From the NCBI RefSeq assembly GCF_021134715.1, contig NC_060028.1, positions 1,634,501 to 1,698,500 on the forward strand: a stretch of DNA of 64,000 nucleotides, given 5' to 3'. The notes beneath the pieces are model-generated. The model saw only the letters and a program-made list of their open reading frames with translations, searched no databases and was not told the DNA's origin. The translations under genes were made by a program, and so were the position numbers. Positions 24,401 through 35,739 of the stretch are shown in pieces. Numbering within the stretch: the stretch's first letter is position 1; each line of letters starts with the position of its first letter. The stretch is from Daphnia pulex (taxonomy: Eukaryota; Arthropoda; Branchiopoda; Diplostraca; Daphniidae).

Positions 24401-24630
24401 GGGCTGGCCTTTGTCGTCTCCATTACCGTCGAGGCCTCCTTCCTCAACATTGAGAAGCTTCTTTTTGCTTCTTTTTCACCACGTACGTACAGCCCTTCAA
24501 ATTTCATAAACTTTTCATGCAATAATATGATATGTTGGTTTGATTAGCTAAACCCAGAGAGTCTGATGATGATAAACAAAACTCTCCAAGACGCATCGAT
24601 TGGAAAAATAAATCATGGGACAAATATTGA
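21475..24630 (+). CDS. Nose resistant to fluoxetine (NRF-6)-like acyltransferase 3, copy 2
   Basis: Eleven exons: 21475-21796, 21866-22364, 22431-22728, 22803-22966, 23041-23177, 23267-23301, 23376-23569, 23647-23785, 23861-24056, 24222-24482, 24548-24630. All are in phase; the product is 775 aa. The start at 21475 is preferred over an upstream in-frame ATG because it opens a clean signal peptide (MKNCWLLIAVVAVGTSVAG). The NRF domain cysteines (SQQC, FDEC, YCTAYF, SFCLPSSC, YCF) and the acyltransferase-3 marks (VVIGHTW, SVDTFLLMGGLLVSF, HRYLRLTPVYA, YCVYLIHFAY) are present. Compared with copy 1 it has one extra intron inside the HRYLR motif (22967-23040) and an extra 3' exon encoding a charged tail (PRESDDDKQN). 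It is a membrane protein with probable lipid-related acyl transfer; the substrate is unknown. Confidence 0.9.
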
Positions 24631-24653
24631 GCTTATATAAGAAATACAAACGA

Positions 24654-24659
24654 AATAAA
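24654..24659 (+). terminator. Poly(A) signal of NRF-6-like gene 2
   Basis: AATAAA 24 bp past the stop codon. The convergent cuticle gene ends only 200 bp further on, so the two 3' UTRs nearly meet. Confidence 0.6.
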
Positions 24660-24855
24660 TAACACAAAATTCGATTGTGTGAACTGTGAAAATACCAAAA
24701 CTTTGATTTTTTTACTTGAAAAGCATTTATTATTTACAGTCAGCCGATACACAAAAATATGAAGATACAAAGCCGTAAACATTTAATTGGATTTTGCCAA
24801 GTGGAATAAGGTAACAAAGTGGAAGGCCTATTCAAAATACTATAAATTAGCACGT

Positions 24856-25461
24856 TTACAGAACACCGGCAGCCTTCAAGTCTGCGAGCATCTTGACGAC
24901 GTGTTCGGGCATCGGGGGAGGAGTGGGCAGGTGATCGCCGGTGGCCTGGAATCCGTTTTCATCGGCGGTCCAGTTGACGCTGATGATAACACCGTCCGGA
25001 GAAGTGTAAGAGTAAGAGCCCCTGGAAACGGTGCCGATATCCTCGGGTTTAGGTCCGACTTTCTTTTGGTTTCCGCTTTCCTCAACTTTGGTGCCATCGG
25101 CGGATTCGAAACTGCCAAATTCGCAAATTGTCAAAATTGAATGAGCGCTATTATTAGTGATGATAGAAATAGAAAGACGTTTGAAAATTACTGACTCGAA
25201 AGAGTAGCTGCCATCGGCGTTCATTTCGCTGTTGGATGAAACAATCAAGATGGGATTGCCCAGCGAAGCTTTGAATCCGGCCGGAGGTTTAACAACGGAA
25301 AGCCCTTGGGGTTGAGGGCGACGCTGGGGTGTGGCCAAAGCCACTGCCAAGAAAGCGAGTGCGATGATCTGTATAAAATTAGCGACAACATTATTGAAAT
25401 GAAGCTGCCATAGATATCGTCATCAACGAAAATGAATGAAATCAAAACTTACGAATTTCAT
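24856..25461 (-). CDS. RR-1-type cuticle protein, minus-strand copy
   Basis: Three exons: 25453-25461, 25196-25368, 24856-25111; 145 aa. The first exon is just ATG AAA TTC, and exon 2 completes the signal peptide (MKFIIALAFLAVALATPQRR). The chitin_bind_4 domain runs from residue about 55 to 120, with NADGSYSFDFESADGTK, ESGNQKKVGPKPEDIGTVS, GSYSYTSPDGVIISVNWTAD and NGFQATGDHLPTPPPMPEHV. The G-x(8)-G-x(6)-Y-x-A/T-x-E-x-G-like spacing and the short length favour RR-1 (soft, flexible cuticle). It is a paralogue of the plus-strand gene at 28250, with which it shares exon structure and a nearly identical third exon. A TATA box lies at 25538-25546. Confidence 0.93.
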
Positions 25462-25537
25462 TTTGAATTTTTTGAGAGTTATAACTGTGCTCGAGGAGAT
25501 GGGTGAAAGGATTGTGATGGCTCTGATCCTCGAGTGT

Positions 25538-25546
25538 CTTTTTATA
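25538..25546 (-). promoter_or_regulatory. TATA box of minus-strand RR-1 cuticle gene
   Basis: TATAAAAAG on the minus strand, 77 bp upstream of the start codon. The same core (TATAAAAAGAC) is used by the divergent paralogue at 28169. Confidence 0.75.
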
Positions 25547-28168
25547 TGAGCCGATTAGCTAAAGAGATTGTACTGGCCAGTGTATGTACCATCTTTTATT
25601 CGGGAGTTTCTGCTATGCAACCTATATCTTCTTCTCGAGGCTATACGCAGCATCAATTTACATTATTCTCTTTGTGTGCTTTACGGAATGTGATGGCTGG
25701 TAAGTGAAAGGATTATTTTTTCTCCTTTAAAACAGGAATAAATATATAACCCACCCACGTCTCAGTCTAGACATATGCACAAGCCTAAATATAGCGAAGT
25801 GGCTGCTGATAGAAAAAATTATTCGAACTCTAATACGAAACGGGAAATTAATAGCAGATTTTGAAAACAGGAATTTTAATGTAATACTAGTATGACATTG
25901 ATAATTATTTCAAATCTCCTAGAAGGAAGACGGAGATTTTTTTTAACCTGAAATTTCGACAGGAAAAGGAACCCGTTCGCTGGGCAGGTTTCGTAGTAGG
26001 ACAGGAACTTTTTCCAGAGTGCTAGAAAATTTGCTGTAAACGGATTTCACCAATCGACTGACATGCAGGGCACAATTTCCAGTTGAATTTATTTTTAATT
26101 ACAAATTATACACATTCTGTAACAAGATTAAATCAAAATCTGAAATTTTTCACTTAGAATTTCTTTTCTGGAAATTGCGATCAACCAGCTATTCTCGTAT
26201 TTAGTCATCCGCAAGCAAATTATTGAATTGATAAAGCATAAAATGTGTTGATTGCGCTGATAAAATTCTATTACGTAAACCTGCCTTGTAAATATTATAT
26301 TGTCTGTGCATTTATTTATAGGCATAGATAGGGGATTACCTTGTTAATGGAATAATTTACCGTATGTTGATTGATTGTATGATATAACCTTACATATGTA
26401 CTATTCTTAGAAAATTGAACTTATAAAGAAAACCCAACACGTATGCAATTAATCATACTTAAGTGTGACAGCGTGCCTCTGAATATTAGAATGCACATTG
26501 CGTAACTCTTACTCATGTACAAATGTGCAGTTAAGTCACCTAAACGTAATACAACTGTTCAATTGTTCAATCTATTTAATCAAGTTATTTTCCTAGTGGC
26601 TCAGTGTCGTCGTCACGAATTATATACATGTTTCTTTGTCGGCTGGTAAAAGTTCTAAAACTACAAATGGGCCGGCGATAAAGCTAATGGCCGGTAGCCT
26701 ATGTTCTCGGATGGAGAAATAGTCAATTCAATCGCGCATGTAGGTTTTTACTTTCGATTGTCAGTGACCGGACCGACCGGACCTCTCTCCAAGTTATTGG
26801 CATTGAGTGGCATTGGCCTTATACGCGTAATAATACACACAAACACACTCATGCATTCTCTTTTTTTCACTTTCTGCCTTTTTCCTTTCGTTCACGGTGA
26901 TGCCATATCGGATACAATACGCTGTCAAACCTGTTTTTCAACTATTTCACGACCATATTGCTGGTTTTCACGCTAAATGAACGCCAATCGGTTCGGTAGA
27001 ATTTGAATGATGGCCATTATATTCGATCAGTATAATAATTCCATTTACGCATATTCTTTGTTTTCTCTTCCAGCCATTTGCTGATTGGCAACTTTTATTC
27101 GAAGCCATTTACCGCCATTTATACCTGACAGGAAATTCACGGGTATAGATTCACCTGAAAGGTCTGAGCTGAAACCGGAATGGCAACAAGCTGGCCCTTA
27201 CGAAATATACAGTTTCACATTGTTGCGTTTCGTAATGATCAATTATTAAACAATTTAATTCACAGATCTTATAAATTCCTTTTTTAGACGTTTGCGAATT
27301 GCGAGTTGTGTAACTAAGGACATTTTCACGTCTGTAGAACATACAGAAGGAGAGAGAGTGAAATCTAAAGCAAGCGCAAAGCCCTTATTATGCAGAAATT
27401 GCTTCCTACACCCCAGCACTCTCCGAAGATAGTAATAATACCTGCATGCAGTATAATATCGTCATTAAACCCTTCACTTTGAAATCGGGGTTGGGTGTGA
27501 ATATTTTTCAATATTTCAACTTCAAATGACTAATATGATGCTGTTCCCAGGAATATTTCCTGACCACCAGGTGCTTCGCATCAATTTCCAAAAAAAACTT
27601 GCCCTCGTGAATTTCCTTTCACTTTCAACGACGAGCTTCTTTATAGTCTTAAGAAAGAATCAGCTATATTGACTATGGCAAGTTCTCATACAAAGCCAGC
27701 GCTTGTTTCCCAGCTATTTCACCGAATAAGGAAGCGCTTTGATGACATTTTCACATCAAGTTATAATATCTATTCCTGCTATGTCCTGGAACAAAATGAG
27801 ACCTTAAAAAATCTCAAGGATGCGCACAGTTAAAAGAGAAAGTCAAGCGATTGCATCCTCCCGTATATAGTTTAAGCGTGTAATCAAATCAAAACAAAAC
27901 TATAAAGATTCCGAGAATCAGGAACTTAGTTCTCAAAACCGCTCATCCGCCTTGTGCGCGCAAGGCTTGATGGAAATGTGCTTTATGCCCATAACGTGTG
28001 TACAAGTAAACCCGTTTTTTTAAGCAGTACTTTCACTCGCGTCTGTAATATACGGAACAGAGTCACGGGGTGTGTTTGCTGACCTCCATGGGGATGAGAA
28101 GATGACTCGATCTAGTCGTGATCCTGAAGATCACGAACAATCTCCCAATGAAATCGACAGGCGCGCGG
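25547..28168. other. Shared upstream region of the divergent cuticle pair
   Basis: Some 2.6 kb without a supported gene. It separates two head-to-head cuticle paralogues and so should carry their enhancers. Small open frames (26701-26976, 27151-27342, 26128-26325) have no coding features. I saw no transposon ends or tandem repeats. Confidence 0.5.
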
Positions 28169-28176
28169 TATAAAAA
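28169..28176 (+). promoter_or_regulatory. TATA box of plus-strand RR-1 cuticle gene
   Basis: TATAAAAA, with an ATCACACT initiator-like string about 30 bp downstream and the start codon at 28250. Confidence 0.75.
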
Positions 28177-28249
28177 GACCGAGGAAGATGAGCCAATGGT
28201 ATCACACTCTCCTGTCTCCTCTCCAAGACAACTTCAATCCTCATCAAAA

Positions 28250-28872
28250 ATGAAATTCGTAAGTTGATTTAACTATATAAAGAAATATTTCGCATCGATT
28301 CAAAATTTAACTGTGAGCTTTTTTCTACATTTTTCATTTTATAGATTATTCTGTTCGCCTTTTTGGCCGTGGCTTTGGCCGCACCCCAGCGTCGCCCGCA
28401 GAGCACTTTGACTGCCCCACGCCGTCCTCAAGCTTCACCCCAAGCGCAGCGTCCAGGAATCAAAACTCCGGAGGGAGAACCCATTGCCATTATCTCATCC
28501 AACAGCGAAATGAACGCCGATGGCAGCTACTCTTTCGAGTAATATTATTTAATGTTTATTACCAACTACATCACACCTATCTGAAATTATCCAATAATGA
28601 ATTCAAAATTTTATAGTTTCGAGTCTGCTGATGGCACCAGAGTCCAGGAGAGCGGAAACCAAAAGAAAGTCGGACCTAAACCCGAGGATATCGGCACCGT
28701 TTCCAGGGGCTCTTACTCTTACACTTCTCCGGATGGCGTTGTCCTCTCCATCAACTGGACCGCCGATGAAAACGGATTCCAGGCCGCTGGCGATCACCTG
28801 CCCACTCCTCCTCCGATGCCCGAACACGTCGTCAAGATGCTCGCAGACTTGAGAGCTCGCGGACTCCTGTAA
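28250..28872 (+). CDS. RR-1-type cuticle protein, plus-strand copy
   Basis: Three exons: 28250-28258, 28345-28538, 28617-28872; 152 aa. The three-codon first exon (MKF) and signal peptide (IILFAFLAVALAAPQRRP) match the minus-strand paralogue. The segment between signal peptide and domain differs and is rich in Pro, Arg and Gln. The chitin-binding RR domain is almost the same: NADGSYSFDFESADGTR, ESGNQKKVGPKPEDIGTVS, GSYSYTSPDGVVLSINWTAD and NGFQAAGDHLPTPPPMP. Exon 3 is 256 bp in both genes. The pair probably arose by inverted duplication. Product: a secreted procuticle protein binding chitin. Confidence 0.93.
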
Positions 28873-29210
28873 ACTACTCTGCCCATCATTATCCCAATTC
28901 CCAGTAAAATGCCATTCTCTTTTTGTAGGAATAATTTCAATCGCTACCGATCTTTTTTTCGATGTAAAAAATTTCAGACTTGGAGTCATTTGAATACACG
29001 ATTTTGCAAGCAAGAGTCAACTAAGTTTTTTTCAATGATCGCTAGACGGCCCTAAAAATCACTCCCTACCTTCGATCGGTTCGATCAACATTTCTTCTCA
29101 AATATTTTTTTGCAATATGCAACTATAAGAAAAAATAGAAAATTCGGTTCTTTCAAATCTTAATAGCACCTTCTAGCATTTTCTTTAATTGCAATTTTAT
29201 AAAAAGTAAC
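28873..29210. other. Intergenic 3' of RR-1 cuticle gene
   Basis: Holds the cuticle gene 3' UTR. No other feature is recognised. Confidence 0.5.
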
Positions 29211-29283
29211 CGCCCGATAAGGGACTTGAACCCTTGACCTCAGGATTAAAAGTCCCGCGCTCTACCAACTGAGCTAACCGGGC
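29211..29283 (-). tRNA. tRNA-Lys: tRNA-Lys (anticodon TTT)
   Basis: A 73-nt cloverleaf on the minus strand. The acceptor stem GCCCGGT pairs with ATCGGGC; its last base pair is T-A. The D arm is AGCTCAGTTGGTAGAGC, the anticodon loop is CTTTTAA with TTT, and the T arm is AAGGGTTCAAGTCCCTT. It is the standard eukaryotic nuclear tRNA-Lys, with no intron. Confidence 0.95.
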
Positions 29284-29967
29284 TACATGAAATGAAGAGT
29301 TTTGTTACAAGTGTTTCAAATCACAATTTTTGGCACAGATGTAGTAAGTATTTACTTATAACATTTTTGAAAATTATACTATATTACTTAAGCTCGCAGT
29401 GAATAATTGTTTCCTTTTTCCTTTTTTTGTCTCCTTTTACTGTATTTGCTCATTTCAGTAGCGGGACAATCCTTGCTGAATTGATTTATCCATACCAGCT
29501 AGCGCACAATCATTGTGGCAACTTGGTCATTTCACGTTTAACTTATTAAGGTTCCCGTAACAGCCGCTTCTCTTTCATGCCTACTGACCCTATAAAGCGA
29601 GAGTTGATATCTTATTGTATAAGGAAAACAAGTGTACCGCGGTGTATTAATCAGTGAGGGAGAGCTCTCTGGCGTGTTGGTCAAAATCCTTATCAGTTTG
29701 AGAATTCGTGATTAAAAGACAGCTCACAATGTGAACGAGATAAAAAATACCCGATCAGGCGATAAGACGAGTGTGGCGTCCAGCACGTAAGTTGATCTAG
29801 AAATATTCAAACGACAGTTGGGTTTTGTGTCTGTCTCTCCACTAAATCCTCATTGATCGAAACGTTCGATTCCCATCTAAAATTTGGTCGAATATAATTG
29901 ATTCATTTGATTCATTTAGTACAAGCGCCATTTCATCAAGTGTTAAACTGATTCGTTGCGGAGGAAA
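29284..29967. other. Upstream region of the CLCA-like gene
   Basis: No coding feature. It contains the presumed promoter and 5' UTR of the CLCA-like gene; no convincing TATA box was found. Confidence 0.45.
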
Positions 29968-32900
29968 ATGGACGAGCGGAATACTGGATTAGGTTTCCTC
30001 GTTATTCTGGCCCTGGCTTTAGTCCTACCCGCCACATCGGATGTGACGTCATCTTACGTCACTCTGACCAGAGATGGCTACCAAAACGTTGTCGTTTCCA
30101 TCGAAGAAAACTCCGGATTTGCCAGCTGCCAGGAGGGACTCGACACCGTCAAGGTAAAAATGCGGTTGCCAACTGATAAGGGTATAGCATACACTAAACA
30201 GCTTTGCCAACCCTCGTGCGTTATATGAGCAGGAAATGATTCGAAACACTTCCAAGAGCTTCGCTCAAGCCCTGGAACGGCCGGCTTACTTCGGCAACGT
30301 CACCATCATCTTTCCCGACTCCTGGGCGGCCGATCCTCTTTGCAGTTCGCTGCTGACGTCTGCCAATGTCAGCGACTTGCCGTGGGCCAGGAGTCACCGC
30401 GCCGACATCCGGATAACGCCCGATCACCCGGTCTTTGGATGGCAGCCGCACTCGTTCCAGTACGGCCGCTGCCAACAGTCCGGCCTCCCCATCAATGTGC
30501 CATCGTCATTTGTCACTAGCGACACCGTTTTATCCAAAGGTAAAAAAATTAAATAAAATTTTTTTTCCCCCGAAATTCCCCGTGGTGTTGAATGAGTTAA
30601 AAACCTATGATTACGTAATTTTAGGAATGAGAATGGCTCGAGAATGGGCTCATTATCGTTACGGTGTGTTCGACGAGGGCGGAATGCCAAGCGACCAACG
30701 TCACCCGTCCGGTTATTTGACGTACCAAACAGAAAGTTCCGACAAGATTTTGCGACCCAATACTTGCTCAGACCTCAAAACGCCCGCCGGAAGCTGGAGC
30801 AGGTACATTCATGCATTTTCTATTGTTAATGAATGATGATTTTAAAATATTGAAATTAATATGAATTAATTTGTTGTAGTGATAATTGTCAATCGACTAC
30901 AAATGTGAATTCCACTTGCGAATTCGTCGCTGATGTCAACAATCCGGACATCCGGTCTTCGCTGATGTATCGCCCGGATTTGGATCACGTAATAATTTTT
31001 ACAAGCGGGAGAAACCATCTATTTTGAATGCTGTAAAAAAAGTTGAAGTTCTGTTGTCTGCCTGTAGATGGAGAAGTTCTGTATCAAGGAAAATCACGAC
31101 GACAGCGTGCCGAGCAAACTCAGTTATCACTGCGGTCGTCTAAGCGCATCCGAAGTCATTTACAAGCACTCTGATTTCAAGTAAGAAAAAAGAACTTTTT
31201 AAACACTGTCAAATAGAATCAAGAATTTTGTGACAATTTTTGAATTATTTAAATTAAAGTCCCGTAGTCCCGCCGGCTAACACTTCGGCCGACATCACGT
31301 TCAACGTTATCCAGAACCCGTTCAGCGGCTACCACGTCGTCCTGGATATGGCTTCATTCAAAGACGCGAAATCGGTAATCGAATTGATTTGATGCCTTAA
31401 GCGAATTCACTTGTTATATATGTCGTTTGCGTTAGTTTGAGACAGCCAGATCGTCTCTGACGCAATTCGTCAGCTTCTTTGCGGATCCCATTTGGCTGTC
31501 CATCGACGTGTACAATGGGTACAATGTCACCGAGTTGCAACCGCCAATTGTGCTGGACAGTCTCACCAAAATGGATTTGCTGTTCGAAATCGATAATTTG
31601 GAACATGTCACTGGCAGTCCCGACAAATTTGGCGATGCTCTGTCGAGAGCTCAATCGGTATAGATGTCAACTGTCAATCTAAAATGGGTTCGAAAATAAT
31701 TCATTCGATTGTGTAACAGAGAGCCTATAGCGGGCAGGACGTCATCATTTTAACGGCCGTTCAGACTTTTTCAAGTCTGAGCACTTGGGTCAAGTCGTAC
31801 GAAGATAACAAAGTCAACGCCCATCTCGTTCATTTCGGAGTGTCAACGACCAAAGTGGAAATCGCCCAGCTGACTCGTTATGGCAGTTCGAATTTCGTGC
31901 CGAATGTCATCAACAACCGCCATACGAGCGCCTACTCATGGGCGGTCAATACCCTCCAGTCCGTTTACGGGAAAACGAGAACTCACCGAGCCAAAGTCAA
32001 TCAAATCAAATTTAAATTCTCTTATAAATCGATCAACTCATTTTTATATTTTGATTTGATTAGATTTTTGAGCAGTCCGTCATTCACAACTCGTCCTCCG
32101 ACTTAAACAAGACGGGAACTTTTTACCTGGACAGCCCAGCGTCCAGGTTGCTGGTTTCCCTCTACTACCACGCCGATAACAATCCCATCAACGTCAAATC
32201 GTTCACCCTCATCCAACCGAACGGACTACGGAACGACACAATTGACTTCGCCATTATTATCAATGATTTCTATACATTTACCTTGGAATCTGCACTTGAA
32301 CCACTTCCTCAGGTAAATTCGAATTTGAATTTCGAAAACTCTGAAATTCGCAGTGAAAACAAGTAATTTTTTATTCATTTAATTTTTATTTTCTTCGCAG
32401 GGTCTGTGGCGTTTTGAAATCATTTTTCAAAGAAGTTCCAGTCTGACGGATAAACGACTGGACATCTGGGCCGAGTCTGCCAATTCGTCTCAAATCCAGC
32501 TGCGGACGTGGAACAGCGCCCTGGATAACCAGCCGTTAGATTTCACTAAGGCGCCGGTCGGCCTCTACGCCCAGCTGACGCAGGACAGTAAGCCAATTCG
32601 AGGAGCCAATGTCACGGCCTTCGTCTACGTCAGCGACAGTACCGGATCGACTTCCAGTTTGCTGGCCGAAATTCCTTTGATGGACGAAGGAATTTCAGGT
32701 ATAACCCCAAAAATTCCAGCAGCTGCATTTTTTAAATAATTTATGCCCTTATTCATCCCTTTATTATTAGATGTGACGTCCGGTGATGGAATCTATTCCG
32801 GTTTCATGACCAAGCCGTCGAATTCCTCTTTCTCCTATTCCGTCTATTACCGGGCTTACGGCGTCAACAGCCTGGCCGAGGTCGACAAAGGTAACCTAAC

Positions 32901-35739
32901 CCAATTAATTGCCATTCGAACTGAAAACTTAATTTCAAACTTGTCTTCGTGTAGGAGTGTACAGCCGACAACCGACGACCGGAAGTATGATCCCAATGTC
33001 GGATCCTGTTCCGGCCGCCATCCAATTCAACCGTTTCGAATACGGGCCGAGCTTTCAATTGACGTCTGTTTCAACCAACGGAGTCGACCTGATCCCACCG
33101 CAGCGCATCACCGATCTGACCATCCTCTCATACGATTCGTCCAGCAGGACGGCCGTCCTTGGATGGACCGCCTCCAAAGACAATTACGGAACGGGCGATT
33201 ACGGTCCGTGTTAATTTATCTCCTTATTAATTTTCCCAAATAAATACATCCGATTTTATTTTTCTATCCAGTCACTCATTACCGGCTGGAACGATCCATC
33301 GGCACACGAGAGACCGTAACGACGGACTATCCATCTCTGGCCATAGTGGACGGAACAGTTAATGTTACGGTCGAGGTGCCTTCCGTCAACGAGGGCGAGT
33401 ACGTCAAGTACCGGGTACAAGGCCGGGACTCTTTGGTCAATTACGGCGAAGTTTCCAACGTCGTCTCGTTGGCCGGCCCGGCTCCTCCTAGCGGCGGATT
33501 ATCCACGGCTGGACTGTGGGCCATCATCGGCACTTTCATCGCCCTGGTTGTCATCATCCTCATCATCGTCCTCATCCGCTGTTGCTGCCCAGTCGAAGCC
33601 AAGCGCAGAAAGCGACAGGCCCAGCGCAAGATGCGCAATCTGTTCTCGTCCAACGACACGGCGACCAGACGGGCGGAAGACACGCCGGTCACCAGGTACC
33701 AATCGCCGCCACCACCCGTCCAGTCGTGGACATCGTCGGACATGAAACGAGACGGAGGGGATCCGCCGGCCGTCAGACGGAAAAGCGACTCGTCGTCTTC
33801 TTCCTCCGACAAAGTCCGCCCGCAACAACAGCCGCAAGTGGAAGTCCGGCAGAAAAAAGCCAATCCGGCGCCGGGCTCCATTCAAGGCTCGGAGCGCATC
33901 TACTTCGGTCGAGATGACATTGATAGAATGACGACTGGCCAGCGCAGCGAAACTTATTCCGAAAGGTAAAAAATTGTAAATTTTTAAATTTCATTCCAGG
34001 TGAAGATTTTCATTTGCGATTATTTAAATTTTAAGAGGCACGGATGAGATGATCAAACGGGCACCTTCGATGGACTTACAACTGGCCACCATTTTGAGAT
34101 TGAACAGCAGCAACATGTCGATCGAGCGGGCCGGACTGGAAGACAATTACGACGAGTAAAAATAAAGAAAACCAAATTAACATTTGAATTAATTTTAAAT
34201 TCAAACTATTTTCGCGGGTATTTTTCGCAGGTCGGATGGGGCCCCAAAGCCGAGAGTTTACGAGCGGCCGTACAAGCCCAATCCGGTGTCCAGCCGGCCG
34301 GTCAGCAGCCAAGTGACTAGCAAAGGCTTCTCGTACATCCACGGCCCGAACAACAAGCCTCTGTCGCAGTCCGAAACCAATTTGTACTACACCGACGTGA
34401 CCCTCCGTCCGCCGGTAGGCCCGTCCACCAAATCGTCGCCCACCAATTCCTACCTGTCCGTCTTCGCCGAGGTGAATTCATATTCAAATTGTCAAATTCA
34501 TTCGTTATTTGAACGTTTTTGTCGCTTCAATTTTACAGCAGAGGGCCGATGGGGTCCATCAGCCGTCGTCTGCCCAGTCCAGTCTGGCCAGCACCCTGCG
34601 AGCCGGCCTGAGAGTCAACGAAGAGTGGCGGGATTCCAACAATATCATCTACACCGATCCTCGTTTCGACGGTATGAAATTTACTTTTTCCATTTCCCAC
34701 CAAATAGAAAAATGGGCAAAATTTTAACCGCCGGTCAAAAGTGAAAGCTATCAGACGCATCTTGTTTAAATAATTATCAGGAAAAAAACCAGGTAAAAAT
34801 ATCTTGAGGCTATATACCACTGTGATATTTCCTTCCCTATTTTGGCAACGAAAATTATACACACGCCCGGCTAGACGGACGACGATCTATGCGCATAGTC
34901 TCATCCATACAGCGCAGCTTTATCTCAGATTGTTTCTTTCCCCAGCTATCTATTTAACGATGCCTGTGTGTGTATATACGGTTCGCCAAAGCTCTTGAAA
35001 CATCTCCGGCCAACTTTCACATCCTTCATGGAAGTCTAAACAAGAGCCAGGGGAAAAATACGAGTCGCCAAATGTAAATAAAAAACAGTTCGTGGAAATG
35101 TCGCAGTACAGATTTGTTGACCCGCGCTGTGATATTATTTTAAAATTATTTTTCCAGCCGAAAACTGTATGGTACAACCGGTCGTGAAAGCTGCGGGCGG
35201 TTGTTGTTGTTGTTTGTCTGGAAAAAAGGCTGATACGATATCAGCTAAGTTGAAAACTCCAACCAGATTGGCTTATTTTTTGTTTTTTATCAAATGGATG
35301 GCGTCATCAGTTTATTTGATTTCATTTTCCACACTCTACTAGCTCTGATAACGCCAGCAGAGTTGTAATACAAAATTAACGACAACATGATGAAATTCTA
35401 AAATTTTTAATTGACAAAAACATAAAGGTCAATCCAACGGTCAGAGCAGCTTTGACCCCCAGTTGCATCCGGCCAACCAAATCGGTCTTCCGCCAGCTTT
35501 GCCAACTGTGCCGCCACCTAATTTCCCTCGAAGTGAGTGTTTATTTTTAGACGCATTTATTTTTATTTTTAGAATGGTTAAATTAATTAAATTAATTTCT
35601 ATGTATATTAGTGTACAACTCGGATGCTGGATATGCGGATGACCACCGTTCCAGCCACATGTCAATGGATCAGTACGGAGTCGATCCGCAGAGAATGAGC
35701 AGGTCTTCCAGCAAACCGTCTTTGGTTTCGGCCGTTTAA
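29968..35739 (+). CDS. CLCA-like (calcium-activated chloride channel regulator) membrane protein
   Basis: Eighteen exons: 29968-30153, 30233-30539, 30625-30802, 30880-30988, 31068-31180, 31260-31374, 31436-31657, 31720-31995, 32064-32312, 32401-32698, 32771-32890, 32955-33203, 33272-33965, 34036-34155, 34231-34471, 34539-34671, 35428-35532, 35612-35739. All are GT-AG and in phase; 1280 aa. A signal peptide is followed by the CLCA N-terminal domain (GNVTIIFPDSW, YGRCQQSG, AREWAHYRYGVFDEGG), a VWA-like region from about residue 320, an FN3-like segment (PPQRITDLTIL), one TM helix at about 888-909, then a 370-residue cytosolic tail rich in Ser, Pro and Arg. CLCA proteins are shed metalloproteases that modulate TMEM16A currents. 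Here the protease motif reads REWAH instead of HEWAH, and the MIDAS position reads DMASF instead of DxSxS, so both metal sites look lost. The long tail is unlike vertebrate CLCAs. Confidence 0.9.

Noticed and set aside
33441-33917. Several 127-146 codon frames over the CLCA-like TM and tail exon
   Set aside because: Shadow frames of a long GC-rich exon whose own frame encodes a TM helix and joins in phase at both ends.
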